From positions 62,001-126,000 of the forward strand of contig QAKE01000011.1 of assembly GCA_003343995.1 (NCBI GenBank): DNA of 64,000 nucleotides, in the 5' to 3' direction. This stretch comes from Bacillota bacterium (lineage in GTDB: Bacteria; Bacillota; Clostridia; Christensenellales; Borkfalkiaceae). The notes under the pieces are model-generated. The model saw nothing but the letters and a program-made list of their open reading frames with translations. It ran no database searches and was not told the origin of the DNA. Positions within the stretch are counted from its first letter, which is position 1. The number at the start of each line of letters is the position of its first letter. Below, one piece after another: positions 8,598 to 17,192 of the stretch. Both the position numbers and the translations under genes were made by a program.

Positions 8598-9443
8598 TTA
8601 CTGATCCTCCATGATGTAGTCGCTGTGGAGCGGGATCCAGTCCAGGAAGGCCGCGATGTGGCGGTTGCAGTAGACCCAGTCGTGCATGCCCTGGTCCCGG
8701 ACGTCGTGGACCTCCACCCCCAGCTCCTTCATGTAGTCCATGACGGCGTAACCGTCCTGGACACCGGGATCCTGGGCGCCCACCGCCATGTAGAACTTGG
8801 GCAGGTCGGTGCCCTCCTTCACATGCTTTTCCAGCATGTAGAGGTTGTCGTCGGGGGTGTTGCGCCGCTTGGCGGCGGAGCCGAAGGACGCCCAGAGGGT
8901 GCCGAAGGCCGGCTCGCAGAAGTCATCCCGCAGGCAGGGCTGGCCCAGCTTTTCGTCGGGGGCCACCGGGGTGCGGGGGATGATGCCGATGGGACCGGAA
9001 AAGTTTCCGCAGGCGGCGAACATCTCGGGGCGCTGCATGGCGAACTTGAAGGCGCCGTAGCCGCCCATGGAGAAACCGGCCACAAAGTTGTCCTCCCGCT
9101 TTTCCGAGAGGGGAAAGACCTTGCGCAGGTAGTCCGGCAGCTCGTAGGCGATCTGGTCCCACCAGCGGTAGTCCCCTTCGGCGGTGTTCACATAGCCGGC
9201 GTAGGAGATGCCGGGCAGCACCACCGCGATGCCGTGTTTGGCGGCATAAAGTTCCAGGGCGGTGTAGCGGATCCAGTCGGTGTGGTCAAAGCCGCCGCCG
9301 CAGAGCAGCCAGAGGGTGGGGTAGCGGTAATCGGCGGGGCGGTCCGCCAGGGAGTAGCCCCACTTGTTCTCGGGGATGATGACGCAGACCCCCATCTTTT
9401 GCTGCATTGCCGGGGAGTAGTAGTCGATTTTGCACAGTGCCAT
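8598..9443 (-). CDS. EstA/esterase D-family carboxylesterase
   Basis: 281 aa member of the esterase D family. Oxyanion region WLLCGGGFDHTDW at about 45-57, elbow G123-F-S125-M-G-G, acid region AVGAQDPG, and histidine in GMHDWVYC: a complete triad by inspection. No signal peptide. ATG 9443 follows AAAAGGAG. It is the first hydrolase after the permease genes (36 bases after the permease at 9480), so expression is coupled to sugar uptake. Related enzymes remove acetyl, feruloyl or short acyl groups from sugars. The exact acyl group here cannot be read from sequence. Confidence 0.85.
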   Translation of the reverse strand: MALCKIDYYSPAMQQKMGVCVIIPENKWGYSLADRPADYRYPTLWLLCGGGFDHTDWIRYTALELYAAKHGIAVVLPGISYAGYVNTAEGDYRWWDQIAYELPDYLRKVFPLSEKREDNFVAGFSMGGYGAFKFAMQRPEMFAACGNFSGPIGIIPRTPVAPDEKLGQPCLRDDFCEPAFGTLWASFGSAAKRRNTPDDNLYMLEKHVKEGTDLPKFYMAVGAQDPGVQDGYAVMDYMKELGVEVHDVRDQGMHDWVYCNRHIAAFLDWIPLHSDYIMEDQ

Positions 9444-9479
9444 GGGTTTGCGCTCCTTTTCTGTCTTTCGCCGGAAAAA

Positions 9480-10361
9480 TCAGCCCTTGACCGAGCCCAG
9501 GGTGATGCCCTTGACGAAGTATTTCTGGAAGAAGGGATAGGCGATCAGCAGGGGGATGACCGCGATCACCGCAATGGCCATGCGGACGCTGGTGCTGGGA
9601 ATGTCGGAGGCGTTGATGCTGCCGGTGACGTGGGACTGGAGGAAGGCGGCCTTGTTCATGACGTCGTTCAGATAGTTCTGGATGCCGTACAGGTCGGTGC
9701 GGGTGGTCAGGAAGTAGATGCCGTTGGTCCAGTTGTTCCAGTAGGAGATCAGGGTCATCAGGCTGACGGTGGCGATGATGGGTTTGCTCATGGGAATCAC
9801 GATCCGCACCAGGGCCTGGGTCTCGGTGGCGCCGTCGATCTTGGCGGCCTCGATGACCTCGTTGGGCACGCTGGAGGTGAAGTAGGTGCGCATCATGATG
9901 ACCAGGAAGGGGTTGAGCAGCAGGTAGGGGATGATCATGCCCCAGATGGTGTCCTTGACGTTGAGGATGTTGGTGTAGACCAGGTAGGTGGGAACCAGAC
10001 CGCCGTTGAACAGCATGGGGATGAAGAGAACCAGCGAGAAGAAGTTGCGGCCGGGCAGGTCGCTGCGGGAGAGGGGGTAGGCAAAGAGGATGGTCAGAAC
10101 CACGTTGGCGGTGACGCCGACGACGGCGTAGAGGATGCTGAGCCCATAAGCCTGCAAAATGGAACCGCGGGCGTTCCACAGATATTCATAGGCGGCCAGG
10201 CTGAACTCCCGGGGCAGCATGGAGTAGCCGTTCTGAACCAGAGAACTCTCGGAGGTGAAGGAGCTGGCGATGAGAAGCCAGAAGGGAACCAGGCAGGCGA
10301 GCACCAGGAAGATCAGCAATGCGTTGAAAAAGACGCTGTAGGCTTTGCTGTTGTTAATCAT
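9480..10361 (-). CDS. Sugar ABC transporter permease, LplC/YtcP-type
   Basis: 293 aa inner-membrane permease of the carbohydrate CUT1 family, with about six membrane segments and the EAA loop containing VIEAAKIDGATETQ near residues 170-190. The N-terminus (MINNSKAYSVFFNALL) and the C-terminal KGITLGSVKG are typical of LplC/YtcP. It forms the translocation channel with the permease 15 bases upstream at 10377. The binding protein is divergently encoded at 11663. No ATPase gene is adjacent, so a shared MsmK-like ATPase elsewhere is expected. Start ATG 10361 with GGGAGG upstream. Confidence 0.92.
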   Translation of the reverse strand: MINNSKAYSVFFNALLIFLVLACLVPFWLLIASSFTSESSLVQNGYSMLPREFSLAAYEYLWNARGSILQAYGLSILYAVVGVTANVVLTILFAYPLSRSDLPGRNFFSLVLFIPMLFNGGLVPTYLVYTNILNVKDTIWGMIIPYLLLNPFLVIMMRTYFTSSVPNEVIEAAKIDGATETQALVRIVIPMSKPIIATVSLMTLISYWNNWTNGIYFLTTRTDLYGIQNYLNDVMNKAAFLQSHVTGSINASDIPSTSVRMAIAVIAVIPLLIAYPFFQKYFVKGITLGSVKG

Positions 10362-10376
10362 TTTACGTTTCCTCCC

Positions 10377-11354
10377 TTAGAACAAGGCGCTGTCCCGGTC
10401 GATCTTGGAGACCAGGGTGTTGGCGGTGAACACCAGGATGAAGCCCAGCATGGACTGCAGGAAGCCGGCGGCAGAAGAGCGGCCCACGTCGTTGAGCTCC
10501 AACAGGGCGCGGTAGACGAAGGTGTCGATGGTCTGGGTGGTGGAGTAGAGCATGCCGCTGTGCTGCGGGATCTGGTAGAACAAGCCGAAGTCGGAGTAGC
10601 AGATGCGGCCTACCGCAAGGAGCACCAGGGTGATGATGGTGAATTTCAGGCCGGGCAGGGTGACGTGACGGATCTGCTGCCAGGTGGAAGCGCCGTCGAT
10701 GACAGCGGCCTCATACAGCGAGCGGTCGATGCTGATGAGGGTGGAGTAGTAGAGAATCGAGTTGTAGCCGAAGGACATCCACAGATAGACGATGGTGATG
10801 ATCACCGGCCAGTACTCGGGTTCGTTGTACCACTTGATGGGTTCGATGCCCAGCAGGGGCAGGATGGAGTTGTTCATGAAACCGGTGCTGGGGCTGAGGA
10901 AGGCGTAGACAATGTAGCTGATGATGACGGTGGACAGCAGGAAGGGGATCAGGATGATGACCTGGCTGAACCGCCGCAGGAATTTGCTGGTCACACAGTC
11001 CAGGGCGATGGCAACCACGATGGCCAGGATGTTGCCGAAGATGATAAAGCCCAGGTTGTACAGGACCGTGTTGCGCAGGGCGTTGATGCCGTCATTGTTG
11101 CTGAACAGGTAGGTGAAGTTGCTCAGACCCACCCAGGGGCTGGCGAAGATGCCCAGGGAGTAGTCGATCTTTTTGAAGGCGATGACCAGACCGGTCATGG
11201 GAAGGTAGTTGTTGATGAGCAGATAGATAAGACCCGGCAGCAACATAATATAGAAAGGAAAATACTGACGAATCCGCCGCCGTGTCCGGCTGCGCTTGCG
11301 CTGCTTTTCCATTTCGGTCAGCGCGGGTTTTTGTTTTTTCATTGTTTGTTCCAT
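10377..11354 (-). CDS. Sugar ABC transporter permease, LplB-type
   Basis: 325 aa. The basic N-terminus (KQRKRSRTRRRIRQYF) is followed by the LplB signature FYIMLLPGLIYLLINNY and about six membrane segments; the EAA loop contains LYEAAVIDGASTWQQ. It partners with the permease at 9480. ATG 11354 has GGAGG 7 bases upstream. It is the first gene of the long minus-strand operon, facing the binding-protein gene across a 308-base divergent control region. Import of an oligosaccharide or glycoside is the family role; acylated sucrose is my inference from the downstream genes. Confidence 0.92.
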   Translation of the reverse strand: MEQTMKKQKPALTEMEKQRKRSRTRRRIRQYFPFYIMLLPGLIYLLINNYLPMTGLVIAFKKIDYSLGIFASPWVGLSNFTYLFSNNDGINALRNTVLYNLGFIIFGNILAIVVAIALDCVTSKFLRRFSQVIILIPFLLSTVIISYIVYAFLSPSTGFMNNSILPLLGIEPIKWYNEPEYWPVIITIVYLWMSFGYNSILYYSTLISIDRSLYEAAVIDGASTWQQIRHVTLPGLKFTIITLVLLAVGRICYSDFGLFYQIPQHSGMLYSTTQTIDTFVYRALLELNDVGRSSAAGFLQSMLGFILVFTANTLVSKIDRDSALF

Positions 11355-11662
11355 CTTTGTTCCTCCATTTCCGGGGTGCTTTGACTGTCACCTCAGCCAA
11401 AAACTTTACTATAGTTATGCTAGCAAAAACCGTCCCCGGGATTCTATCAAATTTCTGCCGGAATTTGTCAATTATCTGAATAATCATCAACAAGGCCGTT
11501 TGCTTTCGTACAAGACCTACAAAAAAACTGGCGCTAAAGGCAGGAATGCGACAAAACAGAACAGATATTTGATAGAAAGAATGACGGCGGTTTGTTATGC
11601 TAAAGCTGTCGATAGGGCGATGGGCAAATCGCCCGGTATAAAATTGAAAAGGAGACGAAACG
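11355..11662. promoter_or_regulatory. Divergent control region between permease operon and binding-protein operon
   Basis: This 308-base non-coding region is more AT-rich than its flanks. On the plus strand an extended -10 (TGTTATGCT, 11593-11601) precedes the binding-protein gene. On the minus strand TATAGT (complement of 11408-11413) is a -10 candidate for the permease operon. Neither has a convincing -35, which fits activation by the AraC-type regulator at 17193. A perfect 11-bp inverted repeat (11442-11452 and 11567-11577) lies between them. Confidence 0.55.
11442..11577. repeat. 11-bp inverted repeat pair in the divergent region
   Basis: TTCTATCAAAT at 11442-11452 and its exact reverse complement ATTTGATAGAA at 11567-11577, 114 bases apart. 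Each lies upstream of one of the two divergent transcripts, so they are candidate activator sites or mirrored promoter elements. Confidence 0.5.
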
Positions 11663-13207
11663 ATGAAAAAGATCATTGCGCTCATGATGGCCGCGACCAT
11701 GACCTTGGGTCTGACGGCCTGCGGTGGCGGCGGTGCGGCATCCTCCGCTTCCACGGATGCCTCGTCCACGGCCAGCGCCGAAACCAGCAGTTCGGCGAGT
11801 TCCGGTGAGTATCCCGTCATCAAGATGGCGTACTCCAGAATGTTCAACACCGACTCTGAGGCCAAGGTTGAGGAGGAAATGAACAAGATCCTGCGCGAGA
11901 CCGCCCAGGCCGAGATTGACCTGGTGGCCATCGACTTCTCCAGCCTGACCCAGCAGATGAACCTGCTGCTCTCCGGCGGAAATGACTCCATCGATATTTT
12001 CAGCTCCTTCTGGTATCTGCCGATGAGCACCCTGTACGCCAACGGTCAGATCGCCGATATGACCGAGCTGCTGGAAGAGCATCCCGATGTTCTGGAACTC
12101 TTTGCGGACTATCCGGAAGTGCTGGACTGCTGCAAGATCGACGGCAAGTTCTACGCCCTGCCCACCGTCGGTGCCTATTCCTCCCCGATGGTTTACCTCT
12201 GCAAGAAGACCGACTCCGACTCCGCCAACATTGACTGGACCCAGGTCAAGACCCTGAACGATGCCACCGAGGCCATGCTCAAGATGAAGGAGGTCAACCC
12301 CGACCACTACTACATCCCCGGTGCCACCGAGACCTACTACATCCTCAAAGACATCGACTACCTGGGCGACACCTACTTCTTCGGCGTTCTCACCGATCCT
12401 CTGAACTCCACCACCGTGGAAAACTACTATGAGTCCGACTACTTCCTGAACTTCATGGAGAACGTCAAGATCTGGCAGGAGAATGACCTGATCACCCCCG
12501 ATCCCATGTCCAACACCAACCCCACCCTGATGAGCCTGCAGTACGGCCTGTGCTCCGGCACCCCCGGCTACAGCTTTGACGCCGAGGAATTCTGCTACGA
12601 GGCCAACATCCAGGGGCAGTACGGCGATGACATCGTCGGCACCAACCTGGGCGAGCGTCTGATCACCACCGGCAACGTCTCCACCTACCTGTGGCACATC
12701 ACCAGCTTCAGCCAGAACAAAGAGGCCGCCATGCGCGTCCTGGCCGCCTTCTACACCGATTCCCGTCTGGATTGCCTGCTGGGCAACGGCATCGAGGGCG
12801 AAAACTACGTCGTCAATGAGGACGGCACCCTGGCCTTCCCCGAGGGCAAGAACAACACCAACTGCGGCTGGACCGGCATGGGTGCTTCCTACAACCTGCC
12901 CAACTCCTCCGGCTGCCCGGTGTGGTACTATCAGCCCACCAACTTCTGGGAGCTGCAGCTGGATTCCAACGCCGAGGCGAAACCGTCCCTGGCCCTGGGC
13001 TTCAACTTTGACTCCACCCCGGTGGCTGACCAGATCACCGCCTGCACCAACGTCTACTCCCAGTACTACCTGCCGCTGATCAACGGCGAGGTGGACATCG
13101 ACGAGGTGCTGCCGGTCTTCCAGCAGGCGCTGCATGACGCCGGCATCGACGACATCATCGCCGAAAAACAGGCACAGCTGGACGCCTGGCTGGCTGCCAA
13201 AGCCTAA
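11663..13207 (+). CDS. Sugar ABC transporter substrate-binding lipoprotein (LplA-like)
   Basis: 514 aa. The N-terminus has a lysine pair, a hydrophobic stretch and the lipobox LTAC, with Cys about 20, followed by a Ser/Ala-rich linker to about residue 48. The mature part is a type-1 extracellular solute-binding fold, with the C-terminal segment (DEVLPVFQQALHDAG) common in LplA-like proteins. It is anchored on the outer face of the membrane and delivers sugar to the permeases encoded divergently at 9480 and 10377. ATG 11663 with AAAAGGAG. A strong terminator follows, separating high-level binding-protein mRNA from the MFS gene downstream. Confidence 0.93.
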   Translation: MKKIIALMMAATMTLGLTACGGGGAASSASTDASSTASAETSSSASSGEYPVIKMAYSRMFNTDSEAKVEEEMNKILRETAQAEIDLVAIDFSSLTQQMNLLLSGGNDSIDIFSSFWYLPMSTLYANGQIADMTELLEEHPDVLELFADYPEVLDCCKIDGKFYALPTVGAYSSPMVYLCKKTDSDSANIDWTQVKTLNDATEAMLKMKEVNPDHYYIPGATETYYILKDIDYLGDTYFFGVLTDPLNSTTVENYYESDYFLNFMENVKIWQENDLITPDPMSNTNPTLMSLQYGLCSGTPGYSFDAEEFCYEANIQGQYGDDIVGTNLGERLITTGNVSTYLWHITSFSQNKEAAMRVLAAFYTDSRLDCLLGNGIEGENYVVNEDGTLAFPEGKNNTNCGWTGMGASYNLPNSSGCPVWYYQPTNFWELQLDSNAEAKPSLALGFNFDSTPVADQITACTNVYSQYYLPLINGEVDIDEVLPVFQQALHDAGIDDIIAEKQAQLDAWLAAKA

Positions 13208-13230
13208 CAGCAAAAACCCCGCAAACCGCG

Positions 13231-13262
13231 AAAGAGAGGGCATTTCGATGCCCTCTCTTTTT
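13231..13262 (+). terminator. Rho-independent terminator after the binding-protein gene
   Basis: A perfect 13-bp stem (13231-13243 with 13248-13260), TTCG tetraloop and a T-run to 13262. Confidence 0.9.
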
Positions 13263-13339
13263 AAGACAAGAACGCTGACTCGATCCACGGCCCCGCCGGT
13301 GAGATTGATTCGGACGCTCCGCTGAAAGGAGAAAACAGA

Positions 13340-14530
13340 ATGAATCAGACACAATCTCTCCGCGGGCCGGAGAAACTGTGGAACAGCTCCTACATCCTGG
13401 TGCTGATCGTCAGCACCCTCAGCTCCTTCTCCTTCTACATGGTGGCCACCATCATGTCCAAGTATCTGGTCAGCCTGGGGGTGGGCATCACCTTCGCCGG
13501 CTTTGTGGTGGGGCTGTTCTCCATCACCAGCCTGGTCTGCCGTCCCTTCTGCGGCGTCATGGCCGACAACCTCAACAACATCATGCTGCTCATCGTCAGC
13601 AACGTCCTCATGAGCATCGGCCTCTTCGGCTTTGCCCTCAGCAGCGGCAGCATGGCCACCATGATCCTCTTCCGGGTCCTCAACGGGGTGGGCTTTTCCA
13701 TCAACGGCACGGTGCAGGTGGCGCTGATCATCCACTTCATCCCCCGCAACCGCACCGGCGAGGGCATCGGCTACCTGGGCATCAGCCAGCTCATCGGTTC
13801 GGCCTGCGCCCCCGCCCTGGGCCTGGCCATTGCCGAGCAGCTGGGCATGTCCGCCACCTTCGTCATCGCCGCCATCCTGCCCCTGGCCGCCTGCGTCATG
13901 CTCTTTTTCCTGCGCAACATCCAGGTGGAACGCAAAAAGGACGCCAACAAAAAGATCACCTTCAGCGACATCATCGACCTCAAGGCCATCCCCTTCACCA
14001 TTCCCTATTCCACCTTCTCCTTCACCAACGGGGTCATCAACGGCTATCTGGTCCTGTATGCCGACCAGTACAGCATCAAAAATGTCAGCATCTACTTCAC
14101 CCTCTACGCCGTGGCGGTCTTTCTGGTGCGGCCGGTCTCCGGCAAACTTATGGACCGCAAGGGGCTGCAGTACACCGTCTTCCCCGGCATGATCATCTGC
14201 GCCCTCTCCCTCTTCCTGCTGGGCTGGACCACCGCCCTCTGGATGATCCTGGCCACCGGTCTGCTCCGTGCTCTGGGCCAGGGCGCTGCCCAGCCCTCGC
14301 TGCAGGCGGGCTGCATCAACCATGTGGGCCGTGAGCGCAGCGGCGTGGCCACCAGCACCTACTTCCTGGGCGGTGACATCGGCCAGGGCATCGGCCCCAT
14401 GATCGGCGGCTTCATCCTGGCCCAGATCGCCGGGGTGGCCGGCTACCGGGTGCTCTTCAGCTTCTGCGGCGTGATCATGCTGGCGGCGATGGCCTACTTC
14501 TACATCATGAACAAAAAGGAGCACTATTGA
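13340..14530 (+). CDS. Major facilitator superfamily transporter
   Basis: 396 aa with about 12 predicted membrane segments. The first loop contains a GVMADNLNN segment resembling the MFS motif-A region; the second half repeats it with SGKLMDRKG. ATG 13340 with GAAAGGAG. Its stop overlaps the start of the beta-lactamase-fold gene by one base (TGATG), so the two are translationally coupled. Substrate unknown; the context suggests export of released acyl acids or sugar products, or uptake of a related glycoside. It is one of three MFS genes in the window, each in a different carbohydrate setting. Confidence 0.85.
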   Translation: MNQTQSLRGPEKLWNSSYILVLIVSTLSSFSFYMVATIMSKYLVSLGVGITFAGFVVGLFSITSLVCRPFCGVMADNLNNIMLLIVSNVLMSIGLFGFALSSGSMATMILFRVLNGVGFSINGTVQVALIIHFIPRNRTGEGIGYLGISQLIGSACAPALGLAIAEQLGMSATFVIAAILPLAACVMLFFLRNIQVERKKDANKKITFSDIIDLKAIPFTIPYSTFSFTNGVINGYLVLYADQYSIKNVSIYFTLYAVAVFLVRPVSGKLMDRKGLQYTVFPGMIICALSLFLLGWTTALWMILATGLLRALGQGAAQPSLQAGCINHVGRERSGVATSTYFLGGDIGQGIGPMIGGFILAQIAGVAGYRVLFSFCGVIMLAAMAYFYIMNKKEHY

Positions 14531-16041
14531 TGAAAACCACACCTCTGCCCCGCTGCAGTCCGGAGGAAATCGGCCTGTCCAGCCGCCAGATGGCCGCCTG
14601 CATCCGGGCCCTGGCCCACGACCAGACCACCATGAACGGCTTTATGGCGGCTCGCCACGGCAAGGTCTTTGCCCAGTGCTGGTGGGCGCCCTACCGCCCC
14701 GACATCCCCCATTCCAACCACTCCTTCGGCAAGAGCTACACCTCCACCGCCATCGGCATCGCGGTGGGGGAGGGGCTGCTCTCGCTGGAGGAAAGGATGG
14801 TGGACATCTTTTCCCAGGAAATCCGGGACCGGCAGATCACCCTGCCCGATGGCATGGAAAAGATCACCGTCCGCCATGTGCTGACCATGACCAACGGCAT
14901 GGCCCGCCACCCCGATATGCGGGGAGATTTTATCCGCAATTACTTCACCACCCCGCTGGCCTATGAGCCGGGCACCCACTTTGCCTACAATTCCACCGGG
15001 TCCTGCATGCTGGGAGCGATCATCCTCAAGCGCACCGGCCAGAACCTCAAGGACTACCTGACCCCCCGACTGTTTGAACCCATCGGCATCGACCCCGACG
15101 CCTTTGTCTGGCGGCAATTCCGGGATCTGGGCATCGACGGGGAACCGGGCACCTTCGCCACCACCGAGGCCAACCTGCGGCTGGCGATGCTCTATGTCCA
15201 GGGCGGGCGGTGGAACGGCCGGCAGATCCTTCCCGCCGACTATGTGCGGGATTCGCTGTCGGTACAGATCAACAACGAGTATGCCCCCGAACAGAAGGAT
15301 GGGCGCTGCGGCTATGGCTACCAGCTCTGGGCCTGCAGCATCCCCGGGGTCTACCGGTTTGACGGCGGCCAGGGCCAGTACGGCATCATCTGGCCGGAGA
15401 AGGACCTGGTGATCTCCCTCCACGAAGGCGCGGTGGTGCCCTACGGCCCTCAGAAAACCCTGGACACCCTCTACGACACGATGCTCCACCATCTTTCGGA
15501 CGGCCCGCTGCCCGCCGACCCGGCGGGGGAAGCAATGCTGGCCGAGGCCGAGCATACCGCCGCCCTGCCCGACGATTCCCCTTCGCCGCTGCCCCCCAAC
15601 CAAGCGCTGGCCGGCAGCTATACCATCCGGGGGGACTTTGATCCCTGGTTTGCGGTGGCCCCGCCGGGCCAGGGAGACCTCTTTGTGATGTTCCGCACCC
15701 CGGCCCTGGACCGGCCGGTGGAGCGGATCACCCTGGACCTGACCCCCGAAGCCTGCGTGCTGGAGATGGGGGAGGGCCGGGTGCTGACCGCCCGCTGGGA
15801 CGGCAAGCTGACCGCCCGCTTTGTGGAACATTCCCCCTACGATCCGCTGGGAGATTATGCCGCCACCGCCCGCTGCACCGCCGACGGCGGCCTGGAGATG
15901 CGGATTCACTGGCTCAACGGCTGGTTCGAGAGCAACATCACCTTTGCGCCGGCCCCCCAGGGGCTGGCGGTCACCATCCGCAAGGTGCGCCTGAACCAGG
16001 AGGACAACGAACTGATTTACCACGCGGAGGCCATCCGCTGA
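14530..16041 (+). CDS. Beta-lactamase-fold serine hydrolase with C-terminal extension, cytoplasmic
   Basis: 503 aa from ATG 14530 (TTG 14527 is three bases upstream; GGAG lies 8 bases before the ATG). The PF00144-type domain has S65-F-G-K68 and Y-N-S in FAYNSTG, then GYGYQLWAC and a GGQGQYG segment comparable with the third motif. Residues beyond about 360 form an extra beta-rich domain seen in some EstB-like and penicillin-binding-like esterases. No signal peptide. It is coupled by a one-base overlap to the MFS gene upstream and lies 10 bases before the SGNH esterase. Probably an intracellular esterase; a peptidase role is less likely for lack of export. Confidence 0.82.
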   Translation: MKTTPLPRCSPEEIGLSSRQMAACIRALAHDQTTMNGFMAARHGKVFAQCWWAPYRPDIPHSNHSFGKSYTSTAIGIAVGEGLLSLEERMVDIFSQEIRDRQITLPDGMEKITVRHVLTMTNGMARHPDMRGDFIRNYFTTPLAYEPGTHFAYNSTGSCMLGAIILKRTGQNLKDYLTPRLFEPIGIDPDAFVWRQFRDLGIDGEPGTFATTEANLRLAMLYVQGGRWNGRQILPADYVRDSLSVQINNEYAPEQKDGRCGYGYQLWACSIPGVYRFDGGQGQYGIIWPEKDLVISLHEGAVVPYGPQKTLDTLYDTMLHHLSDGPLPADPAGEAMLAEAEHTAALPDDSPSPLPPNQALAGSYTIRGDFDPWFAVAPPGQGDLFVMFRTPALDRPVERITLDLTPEACVLEMGEGRVLTARWDGKLTARFVEHSPYDPLGDYAATARCTADGGLEMRIHWLNGWFESNITFAPAPQGLAVTIRKVRLNQEDNELIYHAEAIR

Positions 16042-16051
16042 AAGGGGAAAA

Positions 16052-17143
16052 ATGATGCGCCGTTATTCTGTATCCGACCTGTCCGACCGGCTGGTTACCT
16101 ATGGCCGGACCTTTGTGGAACCCAAGGAGGACATTCTGTTTTTCAACTGGAGCTGCAGCACGGTGGAGTTCCTCTTCTCCGGCACCCACCTCAACGTCAG
16201 CTTCCGGGCCGACTGCGGCTACGAGTTCGAGGGCCTGCCCACCGACCCCAACAGCCCCAAGCGGCCCACCTGGCCCTGGGTGGCGGTCTTTCTGGACGAC
16301 ATGCCCATGCCCGTCCGCAAGTTTGAGGTGGCTTCCCCCAACGAGACCTGGCTGCTCTACCAGAGCCGGAAGCCCGAAACCCACCGCATCCGGCTGACCA
16401 AGCTCACCGAGAACAGCAAGACCTTCCTGGGCATCACCGCCTTCACCGCCGAGGGCGAGTTCCTGCCCCTGGAGAAGAAACCCGCCAGGCGGATGGAGAT
16501 TGTGGGCGATTCCATCACCTGCGGCTATGGCAATCTGGTCAAGGAACCCACCCGCCATTTCTTCTCATCGGACGAGGACGCCTGGCAGTCCTACGGCGCC
16601 CTGGCCGCCCGCCAGCTGGGCTTTGAGTGGTCCTGCGTCAGCATCTCGGGCATCACCGCGGTGCGGCATCCCGGCTGGCCCGGCGACTATGCCATGGAGG
16701 AGCTTTACGGCTACACCGACCGGGTTTGCCAGACCAAACTGGGAATGGAGCCGGAGCGCTGGGACTTTGCCAAAAACCACAACGACTATGTGGTGGTCAA
16801 TCTGGGCACCAACGACTGTTTCGGCATCCTCTTCTCCGAGGCCGAAGGAGAGCTGGAGCGGTTTACCGACGCTTACCTGGCCTTTTTGCGGGAGATCCGG
16901 GCGGCCAACGGCTCCGAGACCCGGATCGTCTGCGCCCTGGGTACCATGAACTACTATCTCTACCACGACATCGTCCGGGCGGTGGAGAAGTTCCGCCGGG
17001 AGACCGGCGACAGCCGGGTGTGGACGCTGCGGCTGCGGCCCATCCATCCGTTGGACGGGCTGGGCGCCGACGGGCATCCCGCGCTGGAAACCCACAAAAA
17101 GATGGCCGACGAACTGGCGGCCTTCCTGAAAACCCTGGACTGA
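16052..17143 (+). CDS. SGNH/GDSL esterase, carbohydrate esterase family 2-like
   Basis: 363 aa. Residues 1-140 form a beta-sandwich like the N-terminal domain of CE2 acetyl esterases; the SGNH hydrolase domain follows. Block I is VGDSITCGYG with Ser154, block III GTNDCFG, and block V lies in the ADGHPALETH segment with Asp and His. CE2 enzymes remove 6-O-acetyl groups from sugars or transfer them. No signal peptide. ATG 16052 (or 16055) follows GAAAGGGG. Last gene of the plus-strand arm, ending at a bidirectional terminator facing the two-component genes. It supports an acylated sugar as the locus substrate. Confidence 0.88.
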   Translation: MMRRYSVSDLSDRLVTYGRTFVEPKEDILFFNWSCSTVEFLFSGTHLNVSFRADCGYEFEGLPTDPNSPKRPTWPWVAVFLDDMPMPVRKFEVASPNETWLLYQSRKPETHRIRLTKLTENSKTFLGITAFTAEGEFLPLEKKPARRMEIVGDSITCGYGNLVKEPTRHFFSSDEDAWQSYGALAARQLGFEWSCVSISGITAVRHPGWPGDYAMEELYGYTDRVCQTKLGMEPERWDFAKNHNDYVVVNLGTNDCFGILFSEAEGELERFTDAYLAFLREIRAANGSETRIVCALGTMNYYLYHDIVRAVEKFRRETGDSRVWTLRLRPIHPLDGLGADGHPALETHKKMADELAAFLKTLD

Positions 17144-17159
17144 CAGGGCCGCAAACAGA

Positions 17160-17189
17160 AAAGCGCCGCGGCTTTTGCCGCGGCGCTTT
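17160..17189. terminator. Bidirectional hairpin terminator between convergent genes
   Basis: A perfect 13-bp GC-rich stem (17160-17172 with 17177-17189) with a TTTT loop, placed between the SGNH esterase stop and the convergent response-regulator stop. Confidence 0.85.
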
Positions 17190-17192
17190 GTC

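Noticed and set aside
14527..14529. TTG as start of the beta-lactamase-fold gene
   Set aside because: The adjacent ATG at 14530 has proper spacing to GGAG and forms the common TGATG coupling.
11600..14542. Long minus-strand frame (980 codons) opposite the binding-protein and MFS genes
   Set aside because: Antisense artefact of biased codon third positions. The plus strand has clear lipobox, membrane segments, ribosome sites and a terminator.
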